From NCBI GenBank assembly GCA_039654915.1, contig CM077599.1, forward strand, positions 21,079,501 through 21,143,500: a stretch of 64,000 nucleotides of DNA, written 5' to 3'. Source of the stretch: Aquilaria yunnanensis (Eukaryota > Streptophyta > Magnoliopsida > Malvales > Thymelaeaceae). Below the pieces are notes generated by a model. It saw only the letters and a list, made by a program, of their open reading frames with translations. It had not been told where the DNA came from and did no database searches. Shown here one piece after another: positions 35,341 through 47,524 of the stretch (the first letter of the stretch is position 1; every line of letters begins with the position of its first letter). Made by a program: the position numbers and the translations under genes.

Positions 35341-37200
35341 CTACTCCAGAGTGGGTGGCATCGATGGAGTCAAAGGGCCAAGTTTTATGGCTCAAAGAGG
35401 GGGATTATAACACTAAATTTTATCATCAGGTTGCCTCATCTAGACACTAGCCTAAATATATTAAATCTCTTCTTATGGATGATCAATGTGTTGACCACCC
35501 GGCCACTATTTAGGACATGATTTTCTTATAGTTCTAGTAGGTTTACTCATTGGGTAGGTGTGCCCAAGTTCAAGAGGTATTAGTATTATCCATATCTGTG
35601 TTATAGAAAAAATGAACATATGCTTATTGAGGCTGATCTTATCTAATGAGGTTAAGGTGGCATTATTTTAGATGGGTTTGACAAAGGCTCTAGCTATATA
35701 TGGTTTTTTACCATTTTTTTATTAAAAATATTGCGACCTGGTTGGGTCGGAGGTAACTCATTTTGTTGTTCAGGCTAGTGAGCTTTGCATTATTCCTTTA
35801 GACCTTAATTTTAAATATACTGTCTTGATCCTAAAGAAATATAATCGTTTGACCCTCAGGGACTTTCATCCTATTAGCCTTATCAATGTTCCCTATAATC
35901 TAATTTCCAACGTTTTGGCTGATCGGTTGAAAGAAATTTTATCAACGGTTATTTTAAAGAGTTAAAGTGTGTTTGTTCTAGGGCGTATGATATAGGATAA
36001 TGCTCTTATAGCATTTGAGCTATGCAATTTTATAAGGAAGAATAACTTTTCGGATAATGGCCAAATAGCTTTTAAGCTTGATGTTGTGAAAGCATATGAT
36101 TTGAGTTGAACAGATTTTTTTGGAAGGCATGATGCATTCTTTGAGTTTTTGTAATAAATGGATTTGTCTAATAATGCAGTGTGTTCGTTCAATGTCTTTT
36201 GTTGTTCTAGTTAATAGGGAACCAATTCTAATGTTCCACCCAGAGTGGGGGATTTGGCAAGGGGACCCATTGTCACCTTATTTGTTCTTGCCTTGTACAA
36301 AGAGTTTTATTACTTTGATTCATCAAGCAGAGCTTTAAGGGGCTTTGTTAGGAGTTTCTAACAACGTTGGAGCTCCGTCGATTTCTCATATTTTATTTTC
36401 TGATGATAGCTTGTTATTTTTGCAAGTGAGGATGGAGGAATGTGATCATCTAGTTACTTTTATAGAGTTGTATGAGAATGATTTTGGCCAACATGTTAAT
36501 TATTAGAAGTTTTTTTTGTTCTTTAACGCAAATATTGATGTGACTCATCATTTTCAGCTACATAATTTCTTTCAGGTTCTTAATGATTTGCTTAATAATC
36601 ATTACTTGGGTTTTCCTATTTTGTTGGGTACGCATTGATTGCCTTCGTTTAAGTTTTTACTTGATTGGGTAAAAAAATTGAAAGGGTGAAAATTGAAGTT
36701 GCTGTCCTAGGATGGCAGGGAAGTCCTTCTAAAATCAGTGATTCAAGCCCTTTTAACTTATGTTATGACGTCCCTTTTGGTCCTTAAAGGCATTTATGAT
36801 GAGATTAACTGGCTAATGGCACACATTTTCTGGTGTTTTCAGTTTGCTGGTCGAAAGATTCACTAGCGTGCATGGGATCAGATGAGTGTGGCAAAGCAAC
36901 ATAGTGGTTTGGGTCTCACAATCTTAATGTATTTAATTTGGCTCTTATAGCTGAGCAAGGGTGGCAGTTAAAGCGGTCTCCTAATTCTCTAGTGGCTCGG
37001 CTGTTGAAGCCTTTGTATTACCTACAATCAAATTTCTTGCATGCTAAGCTTGGCCCTTCCCCGTCCTGGCATTGGCAAAGTCTAATCTCAGGGTAAGTTG
37101 TGTTGGCTGCTGGAGGTGTTTGGTAGGTGGGTGACAAGAATAGCATCCCTGTCTAGTTTGATAATTGGATTTTCTCTACCCCCATTTTTTGCTTGACTAC
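35341..37200 (+). pseudogene. LINE ORF2 reverse transcriptase
   Basis: Blocks in order: W-L-K-E-G-D-Y-N-T-K-F-Y-H near 35385, F-H-P-I-S-L-I-N-V near 35865, F-K-L-D-V-V-K-A-Y-D near 36070, Q-G-D-P-L-S-P-Y-L-F near 36258, and the catalytic F-S-D-D-S-L-L-F near 36398 (family F-A-D-D). This is the plant L1-type RT that copies LINE RNA at the nick. Many stops and frameshifts. Confidence 0.85.
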
Positions 37201-38437
37201 CTCACAAATTCCATCTTTTGATCATCTTTATGTCAATCATTTTGTTGTTGTTGATAGACATGTTTGGAGGGAGTTTGATTTGTGTGCACTTTTTCATCCT
37301 GAAGATGTGTTTCATATTTCTTAGATTCCTTTGGGTCATGTCGCTTGACCGGACAAATTTATTTGGAGAATGACAGATAATAGGGATTTTTTGGTCAAGA
37401 CTACCTTCCATCTTGCATTAGTCCTGGTGGGGTTGTACTTTGAAGTTGATTTTGAGGATAAGAAATTTTGGAGTTGGCTTTGAAGTATTTTACTACCACT
37501 CAAAAATTAAGAATTTCTAGTGGAGAGTGCTAGTAAACGCTTTTCCTTCGTGAGGCAACTTATGTTATTGAGGTATGGGTATTCCTTCCAAATGTGTCAT
37601 ATGTGGGGGTGGGGAAGAGTTGTTGTTTCATCTGTTTTTTCATTGCCCATGTCTCTCCAAGTTTGGGCTATTCTCAGTTTTAGCTTTCCTTCAGTTTCAG
37701 TTCTTCAAGATCTTTTACGGTCTTTTTTTCTCAAAGTGTATAACAAGAACAACTTTTGGTCATTACTTGGTGGAAGTTGTTGTGAAATCACAACAGGTGT
37801 TTTGTTTTTTTAATTCTTTTTCCACTTTTTTTGTGGCATTGGCTTTACAAGTATAAGATTATTTTGAGAGTTTTACTGCTGTAGCTTTAGCGCAAGAAGT
37901 CTCTGATCTATTGTCGGTGTTTCATCAAGAATGTTAGGAGACCCCTAGGTTTGGTGTGATAAAGATAAATGTGGATGTAACTACTTTTAAATCTCATACT
38001 TTTACAAGTATCAAGATTGTTGCTCTTAATCATTCTGAGAAGGCATTATTACTTATGTCTCAAGAGTTAAGATTTTATAATAATGTTCTGCAAGTGAAGG
38101 CCTTGCCTATTACTTTGCTTGAAGCTTTAAAATATGGTTGGACATCGGTAATTTTGAAATCAGATTCCCAGATTTTGATTACAACTCTGGGTTCTGGAAA
38201 AACAAAATTCAATTATCCTTTTGGTGACTTTTTAGGATATTTTATCTTTAGTCACTTTGCATTCTTCTATTGTTTTTATGCATAAGAACGTACGAAGTAA
38301 TAGTACTGCTCATAAACTTGCACCAGCATCGTGCTTGCTAGCTAGGCGTGTTTATTTTAATGATTGTTTTCTGGATTCAGTTGTTTTAACAATGATTTTC
38401 TTTATTGCCATGAGTTGGTCTTATTTAAAAAAATAAA
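37201..38437 (+). pseudogene. LINE zinc-finger and RNase H end with A-rich 3' terminus
   Basis: A zf-RVT-type finger C-V-I-C-G-G-G-E-E-L-L-F-H-L-F-F-H-C lies near 37590-37645. An RNase H-like domain starts near 37956 (I-K-I-N-V-D-V) with S-D-S-Q near 38160. The element ends in TTATTTAAAAAAATAAAATT, an A-rich tail typical of LINE 3' ends. Confidence 0.75.
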
Positions 38438-38439
38438 AT

Positions 38440-40100
38440 TAATCTCAAGGACCCACACAGTTTACCCAAGAAAATTCTAAATATCCATCGCAGCATACGG
38501 TCCAAATTTCATGGAGAGACAGAATAAATTCCAATGATTTCGGGCCTGAAATCAAATAATATTCAATCTTCCCGGAAAAAAAGTGGAAAAAAATCAATCG
38601 TATTCATATTTATGAGCAAAACGCTTTTCGCGTGTTAGAGAGGCTGAACTGTGGCGTGGCGTTGACTTGTCCCTAGTCCCACAGTGTAGACGCGTGGACT
38701 CTTGGCGGCTGGAAAAGTCTCACGAAATGATATACCTAGGAATTAGAATAGGTATTTGACTACTCAATGAGAAGACAAAAAGCCTAACTCGGGAATTAAG
38801 ATTTAACAAAGTCTTAAAATTTTAAAAGACTATATGAGTTTTATACATTTTAAGGCACATAAAAATAGTAATTACTATTTATTGGTACTTTATACCTTAA
38901 ATTAAAAATTAAGATTCATAAATATTTTAAAATTTTAAAAATTATACAAGAGTTTTTTTTTTAATTTTAAGGTATATAGAAATCTTAATTCCTAATTCCT
39001 TGTCCTAGCACTAAGTTTGTTATTTTTTTTTTCTTATTTACTCCCCAAACTCCTTCATCTGATAATCAGGTCCTTGATTTTAGTCTCAGCATTGAAGCAT
39101 ACAGTAAACCTAATCATCATATAAAAGACTTTGGAGACTAAAATGACAAAATAAACATACTTAAGGATTAAAAGAAACATTCGACCATTTATCTAGAAAA
39201 AATACAAAAACAAAACAGCGTATTACTGTTCAATAAACAGTAAATGCCCCACGCATTTTTATATATGGTAAGAATGTCAAGTCTCAAAATATTTGTCATT
39301 TTTTTAGTTTTTTATATTAAAGTATTTGTCTAATGATTTATATAAGTATATTACATAAAGCTTATGAATACGTATTATTGTAGTTATATTAGTTGATAAA
39401 TAGTAATATTAGATAAACATGCCTAATACTTCATTTGTCCTATACTATCTGCAATATATTTTATTTTTGGTGATCCAAAATCTTTGCAATATTTAAACAT
39501 TTAGTTAATTACATCGTCATATTATTCTTTAAATTATCAGTTAAATATTTACCTTTTCACATTTCTTTATTTACGTGCAGAAAGTGAATGATGTAAGGGA
39601 AACAATGCATAATTTTTTTCATCTTTTTTAGTCTCCATGCTAAAGTCATATATTTCAACCAATTTTCACTTTCCCCTCACTTTATTATAATACCTTCTAG
39701 CTCCCTATACTTGTAAATGTTTCTGTATTAAAAAAACAAATTTAGATATAGGGAGCATTTTTATGCCTCAAAATGTCAATAATATTACAAAAATAAATTC
39801 TACTATAAAATTTTCAATTTTATCTGTACTATTTAATCTACAGGTAGTAGTTAATAAATCGATAGGTGTAGATTAAGACCTTGTCTTCTTCTCCATTAAA
39901 CATGTGTTTTGTTTTCCTAGTGGTTGATGTCTTAAGTTTTTGGGGGAGAAAAAAACTTGAGCGGCAAGAGACAAAAAAAATCAAGGTTGTTAAAATCACA
40001 ATCCACATGATATTGTTTTTTTATTTTTTTTGTTTAAGAGCCTGTTTGGATTGCATTATTTCCAATTAATGAGGTTTACATTAAGTTGTGGTCAATGCAG
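38440..40100. other. AT-rich spacer with a foldback/duplicated segment
   Basis: 38790-39000 holds two related halves (TTAAAATTTTAAAA...TTTTAAGG) about 117 bp apart and outer GAATTAAGAT/ATCTTAATTC arms, possibly a degraded MITE. The rest shows nothing supported. Confidence 0.4.
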
Positions 40101-40101
40101 G

Positions 40102-40370
40102 TCAGAGGGCTTTAATAGGAGCAATGGTTAGGCTATGAAATAGAGCGGACTGGGACAGGGAATTTACACCATATGCCATTGGGTTAGTGAGGAACAGAAT
40201 CTCGCATTTTTCTTTGTGGGAATCTGAGCCACCATCGTTGTTCTTATATCCGCCGATTAGCTCCAGCATCGACACACAGTTGTCTACTCCACCCATGACG
40301 GTGTTCATGCTTTTCTTAGACAAGCCTTCTCTTGTCAATTGTGCGAGGTTGTTAAGGATGATGGTTGTGG
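40102..40370 (-). pseudogene. Unrecognised coding-like fragment
   Basis: Minus-strand frame of 78 codons from the ATG at 40338, extendable upstream without stop to about 40370 (T-T-I-I-L-N-N-L-A-Q-L). Base composition is more balanced than its AT-rich surroundings and the peptide is hydrophilic/helical, ending S-L-T-I-A-P-I-K-A-L. I do not recognise the family. It may be an exon or captured gene fragment; no TATA or partner exons were identified. Confidence 0.3.
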
Positions 40371-40720
40371 ATCATCAAGCCATGGAGTGATTGAGATCTA
40401 GGATCGAGTGGCAGAGATGTGTAAATAACACCAAACATTGCTCTAATTTCCCAATCTTATTCATGGATCATTTTGACATATAGTGACCCAACTTTGACCC
40501 GCCAAAAATGAGCATATATTAATTGGTTTGATGGGAAATAAACTGCCCTTAATTTTTTAATCATAATTATAGAATCATAGTAAGATCATAATTATAATTG
40601 TAGAATGTAATTGACTCATTTTGCTATTTTAGAACATAAAATCTTACGATTTTAGTATGAGTTGAGATTTCGCCAACCTTACGTTAAATGAATAGTCTTT
40701 CCATTCTATTTTTAAAATAT
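40371..40720. other. Spacer
   Basis: Nothing supported. Confidence 0.4.
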
Positions 40721-40722
40721 TA

Positions 40723-40945
40723 CCTCCATCACAAGTTTTCTACTCCATTTAAGTTTTTTTTTAGTTAAGTTTGATTTAAATTTATTTATATTATTATTTT
40801 CTAATTTTTTTAAATGTTATATTTAGAAACTACAAGACTTATAGCTTATCTATTTATTAAATTTTTATCAAATAATAATATAAATAAATTCAAGTTAAAC
40901 TTAAGTAAAAACACCGAAATTAAGAAAATAACTTGGGATAGGGAG
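40723..40945. mobile_element. Degraded Stowaway-like MITE
   Basis: Left end CTCCATCACAAGTT and right end, read inverted, CTCCCTATCCCAAGTT give related terminal inverted repeats, with TA on both sides (40721-40722, 40946-40947). 223 bp, AT-rich, with inner arms TTTAAGTTT/AACTTAAGT. Confidence 0.65.
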
Positions 40946-40947
40946 TA

Positions 40948-41382
40948 AAAGAGGAGAAATAACTAAGTAAGGACCTGTACTAAAACACGCATACATATAC
41001 ATCCCAAGCTTTTGAAAAGCCAAGAGGGTTTGGAGCGGAAGAATGCTAATGCTAAGACCTATACCAAAGAAACATATACATGTTGTATATCTTTCCCTAG
41101 CCGCACACTTCCTCCTCCCATCGTTTCTTCCCCTTCATTCTCTGTGTATCTGGCCAAGCTTGAATTCCAATCTAAGTCTGACATGTTGATTTTTCATCAT
41201 TATTCCACTCGATTATTGTCAGTTACTTTCATCATTCTTTCTCCTTCACAGAATTCCTTCACCATTAGTGCTGGGAGCATAATCTAATTCATCTGATACT
41301 TAGATTTGGGGACTTATTTTTAGAATTGGTAGTTACAAGAAGGTCGACTAAGGTGCGAAAAAGTAGCTGAAACTTAGATGAT
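40948..41382. other. Spacer
   Basis: An open 91-codon frame at 41012-41287 shows no family features; nothing else supported. Confidence 0.4.
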
Positions 41383-41487
41383 GAGATATTTACAAATAAT
41401 AGATTGGGGATAATCATGTATTATTTTTTTTATTGAGATATTTACAAATAATAGATCGGGGATGATCATATATTATTTTTTTATTTA
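41383..41487. repeat. Tandem duplication, 52-bp unit
   Basis: GAGATATTTACAAATAATAG starts at 41383 and again at 41435 with near-identical continuation. Confidence 0.85.
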
Positions 41488-41596
41488 TCTCATTCTTTAT
41501 CTAATCTTTTTTTCAGTTACTTATGAGTTATTTCTCCATAATTATTCTGATTTATCTAGAATGTTTTGATTCAATTTGATTCTCTTCACTTCATTC

Positions 41597-42241
41597 TCTA
41601 ATTACCCCACAAGTCTTTTATATTAATATATTTTTGACAGTTTGAGAATCAGATTTTTTGAATTATAAAATTGTCTGTCAGCTTTTATAATGAACTCTGA
41701 TCAAACTGGTAGTTTTTTTTTCTCCTCTCCTTTTTAATCAAACTATAGGAGAATTTTGACAAGCAAATTGGTGTTGATTCTTTTCGTGGAAATGTTCAAA
41801 CAAAAACACTGGTCTTGCTTTTTGTTTTCCTGTTTGTCCGGAAGACTATAAAGCTAGCCGACGTGCTTCACAAGTAGCAAGCAAGGCCTAAATTGGAATG
41901 GAACGTCATCATTTTCTAATTACCCCACAAGTCTTTTATATTACTATATTTTTGACAGTTTGAGAATCAGATTTTTTGAATTATAAAAATTGTCTGTCAG
42001 CTTTTATAATGAACTCTGATCAAACTGATAGTTATTTTTTCCCCTCTCCTTTTTAATCAAACTATAGGAGAATTTTGACAAGCAAATTGGTGTTGATTCT
42101 TTTCGTGGAAATGTTCAAACAAAACTACTGGTCTTGCTTTTTGTTTTCCTTGGGTTTGTCCGGAAGACTATAAAGCTAGCCGACGTGCTTCACCACTAAC
42201 CACTAGCAAGCAAGGCCTCAATTGGAATGGAACGTCATCAT
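41597..42241. repeat. Tandem duplication, ~320-bp unit
   Basis: TCTAATTACCCCACAAGTC starts at 41597 and again at 41915. The two units are nearly identical to the ends AACGTCATCAT, with a few substitutions and short insertions in the second. No coding frame is shared. Confidence 0.9.
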
Positions 42242-43656
42242 CTAAAGCAAAGATAGTGTCATCCATGACCACGCATTAGAATGACGGCATCGAGTTAATT
42301 TGAACATCACATTAAAAAGAGTATTCAAGAATATTCTTAGTTTTAAAAAGAAATAAGTGATTAGCTATAGTACTTTAAAAAGAATATTGAAGACTAACTT
42401 ATAATTTTAATGGTTTTAAAAATTACCTTTTAATAAATAACCAAAATTGTAATATTTTTGGTCCATGAAGAAAAAGACTAAACAAAATGGATAACCAAAT
42501 TTTTGACCTGTTGGCAACAGCTAAAAAGTCTAATCACTAACACAGTTTGTTTTAATTTAAGTTAACTGACTTCGAAATGACTTATTTTTATACTTATGTC
42601 TTTTTTACCTGGAACTAATTTTAATTAAAATTTAATATTATTTAACTATAATAGTCCATTAAAAATATAATTTTTTGTAATCTTACTAATTTTTTATGAA
42701 TTTTTCTAGTTTAAGGCATTAAAAAAGAAAAATTTTTAAAAATTTAATACATTATGAAAAATTACTTTAAAATAGATTATTGCATTTATATAATATTGGC
42801 TTTCAAATAAAATTGGTTTCAGGCAAAACAGATGTAAAAGTAAAAATAAGACAATTGACTTAAATTAAAACGAATTGACTTTAAGTAAAGATTTTTAATT
42901 ATTGACCGAAAATCGTAACATGTGTCATAAGAATTAGTTTTTCCTTGATGCACCATAATAACAAAACAAATCATGAATTCGCTTTATATAAGGAATCTAA
43001 GGCATTTTCCACTCCCAAAGAGATGTGCATAGACATAAAGGGAAAATGTCATTTATGGTCCTTGACCCTTTTATATTGTCTTAATATAGGCCTCTAGTGT
43101 TTATTTTGTTCTCTTAAAGTGTCTAACCTCTTTATTTTTGTCAAAGACTCATAATCATAGTTCTTTTGTCAGGTTCACAATTACTTTTGATGAAATTCAA
43201 TGAAAAATGATAATTTTCGTCCTTACATCTCATTTCTCTTACATATCCCTCCTTTCTTAAATTCGTATACCCACCATGCGTGTAGCCACTTGGAGGAAAA
43301 GGGATATGGTTATCCATCCTTTGGTTCAATTGCAGTGGATGTCCCTTCTCAAATGTTCCAACCTTCCGTGGCTTCGATCAACTTTGACCAGAGACGTAGC
43401 CAGGATTCATGTTTAGGGGGGGCAGGGCGAAGGTGTGAGTGTGAGCATATTATTTGCTCGCTGTTCACTTAACTAAAATTTAAGAAATTAACAATTCCCC
43501 CTTATGTTTGCCCTCCTTTATTTTTGAAAACCTACACTTTGTCCCATGTTTCCTTTACACTATTCAATAATAACTTCTAAAATTATAATTTAAACTATAC
43601 GATACTAATCTTCCAGTAATTTCAATCTCCTTAATATTTTTTTTTGTAGTTAATAG
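42242..43656. other. AT-rich spacer left of the Ogre LTR
   Basis: No gene supported. The last bases before the LTR are AATAG, a candidate 5-bp target duplication whose partner lies outside the window. Confidence 0.4.
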
Positions 43657-43687
43657 TGTGGCAACGTGCGGGTTTTCGGGAGTCGCC

Positions 43688-43717
43688 ACCAATCGGTTTC
43701 ACCTAGGTCGATTGGTC
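43688..43717 (-). other. Terminal LTR hairpin
   Basis: ACCAATCG (43688 region) and CGATTGGT pair as a perfect 8-bp stem around a 13-base loop, about 30 bp from the LTR end. In the transcript this is near the U5/primer-site junction, where retroelements often have structure. Confidence 0.6.
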
Positions 43718-43924
43718 ACCTAAAATATGGTCTGCGAGAGTTCGGGGGTTCGGGAGTACGGTTACGTTAAAACAACTTTGTTAAAACGCCCAAAAATTGG
43801 CACCTTAGTTGATTTTAATTTTTTTTTACTTTGCTTTTAAAACTTTTCAGTTAATTTAGATATTTTAACTGAATTAGTCGAAAATGTGGATTTTGCTAAT
43901 TTATTTGGATAAAATTTGATACTT

Positions 43925-45577
43925 CCGAACCATGGACTCTGTCGAGTCATTTGGACACGGAAGATTTTGATTCCGAACCATGGACTCTGCCGAGTCATTT
44001 GGACACGGAATTTGGTGAAATTTTAAACAATTTTATCCATATTGTAAAAATATGGATTTTTATTTCTTTATTTAATTTATTTATTAAAAAAAGTTTGATA
44101 TTTTCCAAACCGTAGATCCTGCCGGATCATCCGGATATGGAAATTGATTTAATTTATTATAATTATTTAATTCTTATTATTATGGAATTAATTTTTAAAT
44201 GGTAATTCTTTTTGTTTATGAATGATTTTTAAATCTAACTAAAAATTTATTTTCATATTTTTACTTCTTTTTTTACTTTATTTTTTTTTTCTTTTTTAAT
44301 TTTCTTTTAATTTCTTTTTTTCTTCTTTCTTATTCTTTTCTTTCTTTCTTTTCTTTTTTTTTTCTTTCTTTTTTTTTTCTTTTATCTTTCTTTTATTTTT
44401 CTTATCTGATTTTTCTTGTTTAATGAAGGATATTTATTATTTAAAGAATTACTCAATTTATAAAAGAATTAAAAAAAAATAATAATTAATTTTTATTTAA
44501 TAAGAAGTTAATTTAAAAGAATTAAAGAGTTTAAAAATAAAAATTTTGATCATGGTACGGGGCGTTGTTACTCAGCCAGACCCTCTTCACCAGGTGAAGC
44601 AGCTCAAAAGCGGGCACGAGACAGTTTCCAGCCAATATACCATGAACTAAAAATTTTTTATTTTTTTTTATTATTTTTTATTATTTTTTATTATTATTAT
44701 TTTTTTTTTATAAAAGATTAACCAAAAGTAATTGTTTTATTAAGAGAATCAAAAATTTATATGTATATTTTAGACAAAAGAAGAAAAGTTTTGATATTTA
44801 TTTAATTTATTTTGGAATAAAAGATTATTTAACCAAAAACTTATATGTATTTTAAAACAAAAGTCTTGATATTTTTATTTTTATATTCTTCTTTGTTTGA
44901 TGAAAGATTTTTTTTTTAATTTTAATTTATATTTCTGAAAATATATCTAATCAATAAGTCAAAAATATTTAAGAGAAAATTCAATTATTTTTGTTTTATT
45001 TTGTATTATTTTGAAATTATTTGATTAAGATTTTTATAAAGGAAACAAAAAGTTATATCTTTTAATAAGTAAAATATTACTGAATAAAATATTAACCCAA
45101 AATTTTTATTCTTTTCATTCTTTTTATTAATAAAGAAAACTAAAAAAAGTTATATTTTAAAAGAAATAAATAAAATATTACTGAAAAATATTAACCCAAA
45201 ATTTACTCTTTTTATTCTTTTTAATAAAGAAAACTAAAAAAAAGTTATATTTTATTATTTTAAAAGAAATAAATTTTACTGAAAAATATTAACCCAAAAA
45301 AAAAAATTACTTTTTTTATTCTTTTTACTAAAAAAAGTTATATTTTATTATTTTAAAAGAAATAAATAAAATATTACTGAAAAATATTAACCCAAAAATT
45401 TTACGCTTTTTATTCTTTTTATTAATAAAGAAAACTAAAAAAAATTATATATTAATAGATAATTAATATATTAGTCTAAAGTTTTTTTTTATTTTTTATA
45501 AAGAAAAAATTTATTTAATATATTTTATTTAAAAATATTTCCAAGCCATGGATCCTGGCGGATCATTTGGTCATGAA
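43925..45577 (-). repeat. Four copies of a covarying hairpin motif in the LTR
   Basis: 14-bp cores at 43935 (GACTCTGTCGAGTC), 43983 (GACTCTGCCGAGTC), 44115 (GATCCTGCCGGATC) and 45551 (GATCCTGGCGGATC). All keep a perfect 5-bp stem although two stem pairs differ. Outer arms (TTCCG/CGGAA, CCA/TGG or CCG/CGG) also pair in most copies. Confidence 0.8.
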
Positions 45578-46190
45578 GTTTTAAATTTTTTTATTTCATT
45601 AATTATTAATTTTAAAGTTGTATTAAAAGAATGATTTTATGTTTATTTATTTATTTATTTTATTTTTGAATTATTTCATTATGTTTGTTTATTAAAAGGA
45701 ATAAAAACTTTGTTTCAAAATAAAAAAAAGTAATTTTTATTAGCCTTTAGAAAATTATTCACATAAAATTCCTTTTTTTATCTTTTAATCAATTAATAAA
45801 GTGGGGCTTTTTGGCCATCCACTTTAATAACACAATAATAATAAAAGTTAGCACAATTAATTTAGTTAGATTAGTTGGATTAGTTAGTTAATAACAATAA
45901 AAAAGGTTAGTAAAAGTTAGATTAAATTAATTAACAACAATAATAAAAATTAGCCAAGTTTAATTAAGTTAATTAATTAACAACAATAATAAAAGTTAGC
46001 CAAGTTTAATTAATTGTTAATTAATTAACAACAATAATAAAAGTTAGCCAAGTTTAATTAAGTTAATTAATTAATTAACAACAATAATAAAAGTTAGCCA
46101 AGTTTAATTAATTGTTAATTAACCAAGTTAATTAAATTAATTAATTAACAATAATAAAAAGTTAGCCAGTTAGTTGTTAGTTGTTAGTTG
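45050..46190 (-). repeat. AT-rich tandem repeats inside the LTR
   Basis: 45050-45450 repeats a roughly 95-110-bp unit (ATATTAACCCAAAA...TTTTATTCTTTTTA...AAAACTAAAAAAA) about four times. 45880-46190 repeats a 40-60-bp unit (TTAATTAACAACAATAATAA, AAGTTAGCCAAGTTTAATTA) about five times. Confidence 0.75.
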
Positions 46191-46384
46191 TTAATAACAA
46201 CAATAAAAAAGGGGTTAGTAATAATAACAATAATAAACAAATAAATACACAAGTAAAAAAAAAAGTTAGTAATTAATTCTGCAAGAACAAAAGAAAAAGG
46301 TTAGTGACCAAAGTGAAAGAAATTGAAAAGATGAAGGACTAAAAGGAGGTTTTACCCTTGAGAATTAAAATTGAATACTGAGAA

Positions 46385-46700
46385 ACGAAAACGCAGGCGA
46401 CGCGAGGGAGGGCAGGGGAGCGACGGCGGGCCAGGCGACGGGGGCGCTGGAGCACGGCGGCGGGGCAGGGCAGCGGCGGCGCGGGAGCCCGACGACGGTA
46501 TCCAGCGGACTGGAGCGGAAGAAGGAGGGAAAACGCCGGGGAAAAGGGAGTCGGCTACGGCAGGACGGCGGCGGCGGGACGGCAGGACGACGGCGGCGTA
46601 ACGGCGGGACGGCAGGACAGCGGCGGCGGGACGGCGGTGGCGACGGCGGGGGAAACGGCGGAGATGGCGTGACGGGAGGAAAAAGGGGAAAACGGCAAGG
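46385..46700 (-). other. GC-rich leader segment of the LTR
   Basis: CpG- and GGC-rich block in an otherwise very AT-rich LTR, starting about 160 bp downstream of the TATA box on the minus strand. It reads as Pro/Arg-rich in one frame but shows no protein family; it is more likely part of the transcribed leader. Confidence 0.5.
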
Positions 46701-46860
46701 AGGAAGACGGGGACCAAAGCTTTACTAAAAAAAACTTTTGAGATTTTCTGGAGAAAGGGAGGAGAGCCAGGGACAAGGGCTGTGGTTTTCTCTTTTTCTA
46801 AAACGGAGCTCTAAGCTTTTCCTCTATTTTTTTCTATCTTCAGCACTGAATTTGGGGGGG

Positions 46861-46868
46861 TATTTATA
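46861..46868 (-). promoter_or_regulatory. Ogre LTR TATA box
   Basis: TATAAATA on the minus strand, followed by a C-run, some 520 bp into the LTR. Transcription would start around 46830 and run into the GC-rich leader. Confidence 0.65.
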
Positions 46869-47388
46869 GAAGAAGCTTAGCTGAACTGTGGACGGATAAA
46901 TTAATAAAAAATATCAAACTTATCTTTTAAATTGGTAAAATGACAGTTTCAGTCCTTTACGTTACTCCAGCTCTGGATAAGCTCAGAAGCTTCTGATTTT
47001 GACAATTTTAACGTTTTCTGTCAATTTGGGCTAGAAACGTCCGTTTAGGCCCAAAATTGACGCGAAAAATTACCCAAAGCTCCTGAAACTTTCAGAATTT
47101 GTCAATTTTGTCCGAAATTTCTCAATTTTGTCATTTTTACCTCAAACTTTTAATTTTTTTGTCATTTTTTTCTGAAATTTTATTTTTATTCCAAACACAT
47201 ACATATTCACACATATATTATTTTAAATCAAATCTTCTCAAAATAAAAATATATTTTAAACTAATTAACATAATTAAAATTTTTTAGCAATAATAATAAT
47301 AATAATAATAATTTTTTAATTAGTTTTTTTTTTCTTTTTTTAAATTTTTTTTTTAAAAAAAAAGGCCGGACGAAATTGGGTGTCAACA

Positions 47389-47402
47389 GCTGCCCCCCTT
47401 TG
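47389..47402 (-). other. Ogre polypurine tract
   Basis: CAAAGGGGGGCAGC on the minus strand abuts the LTR start TGTTGACACC, as needed for plus-strand priming. Confidence 0.85.
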
Positions 47403-47524
47403 CATGCTTCATGGGACATGATGTATGCAAAGTAGTTACCAAATTTCGTCCGTCTTAGCTAGCCATTGAGAACCTTCTCGCCGCCTAAACTATGTGGTTA
47501 AGGAAATATTTTTTTTTATTTATT

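Larger units (their letters stand above)
43657..47388 (-). repeat. Ogre 3' LTR
   Basis: On the minus strand it starts TGTTGACACCC directly after a polypurine tract and ends ...GTTGCCACA at 43657, giving 3732 bp, within the long LTR range of Ogre elements. It contains a TATA box, a GC-rich leader, AT-rich tandem repeats, four hairpin motifs and a conserved terminal hairpin. The right border is firm; the left is inferred from the CA end and loss of typical LTR sequence. Confidence 0.8.

Noticed and set aside
41012..41287. 91-codon ORF as a small host gene
   Set aside because: No recognised features and composition like the surrounding spacer.
46352..46717. Pro/Arg-rich 121-codon minus-strand ORF in the Ogre LTR
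   Set aside because: Low-complexity translation of the GC-rich leader; no family features.
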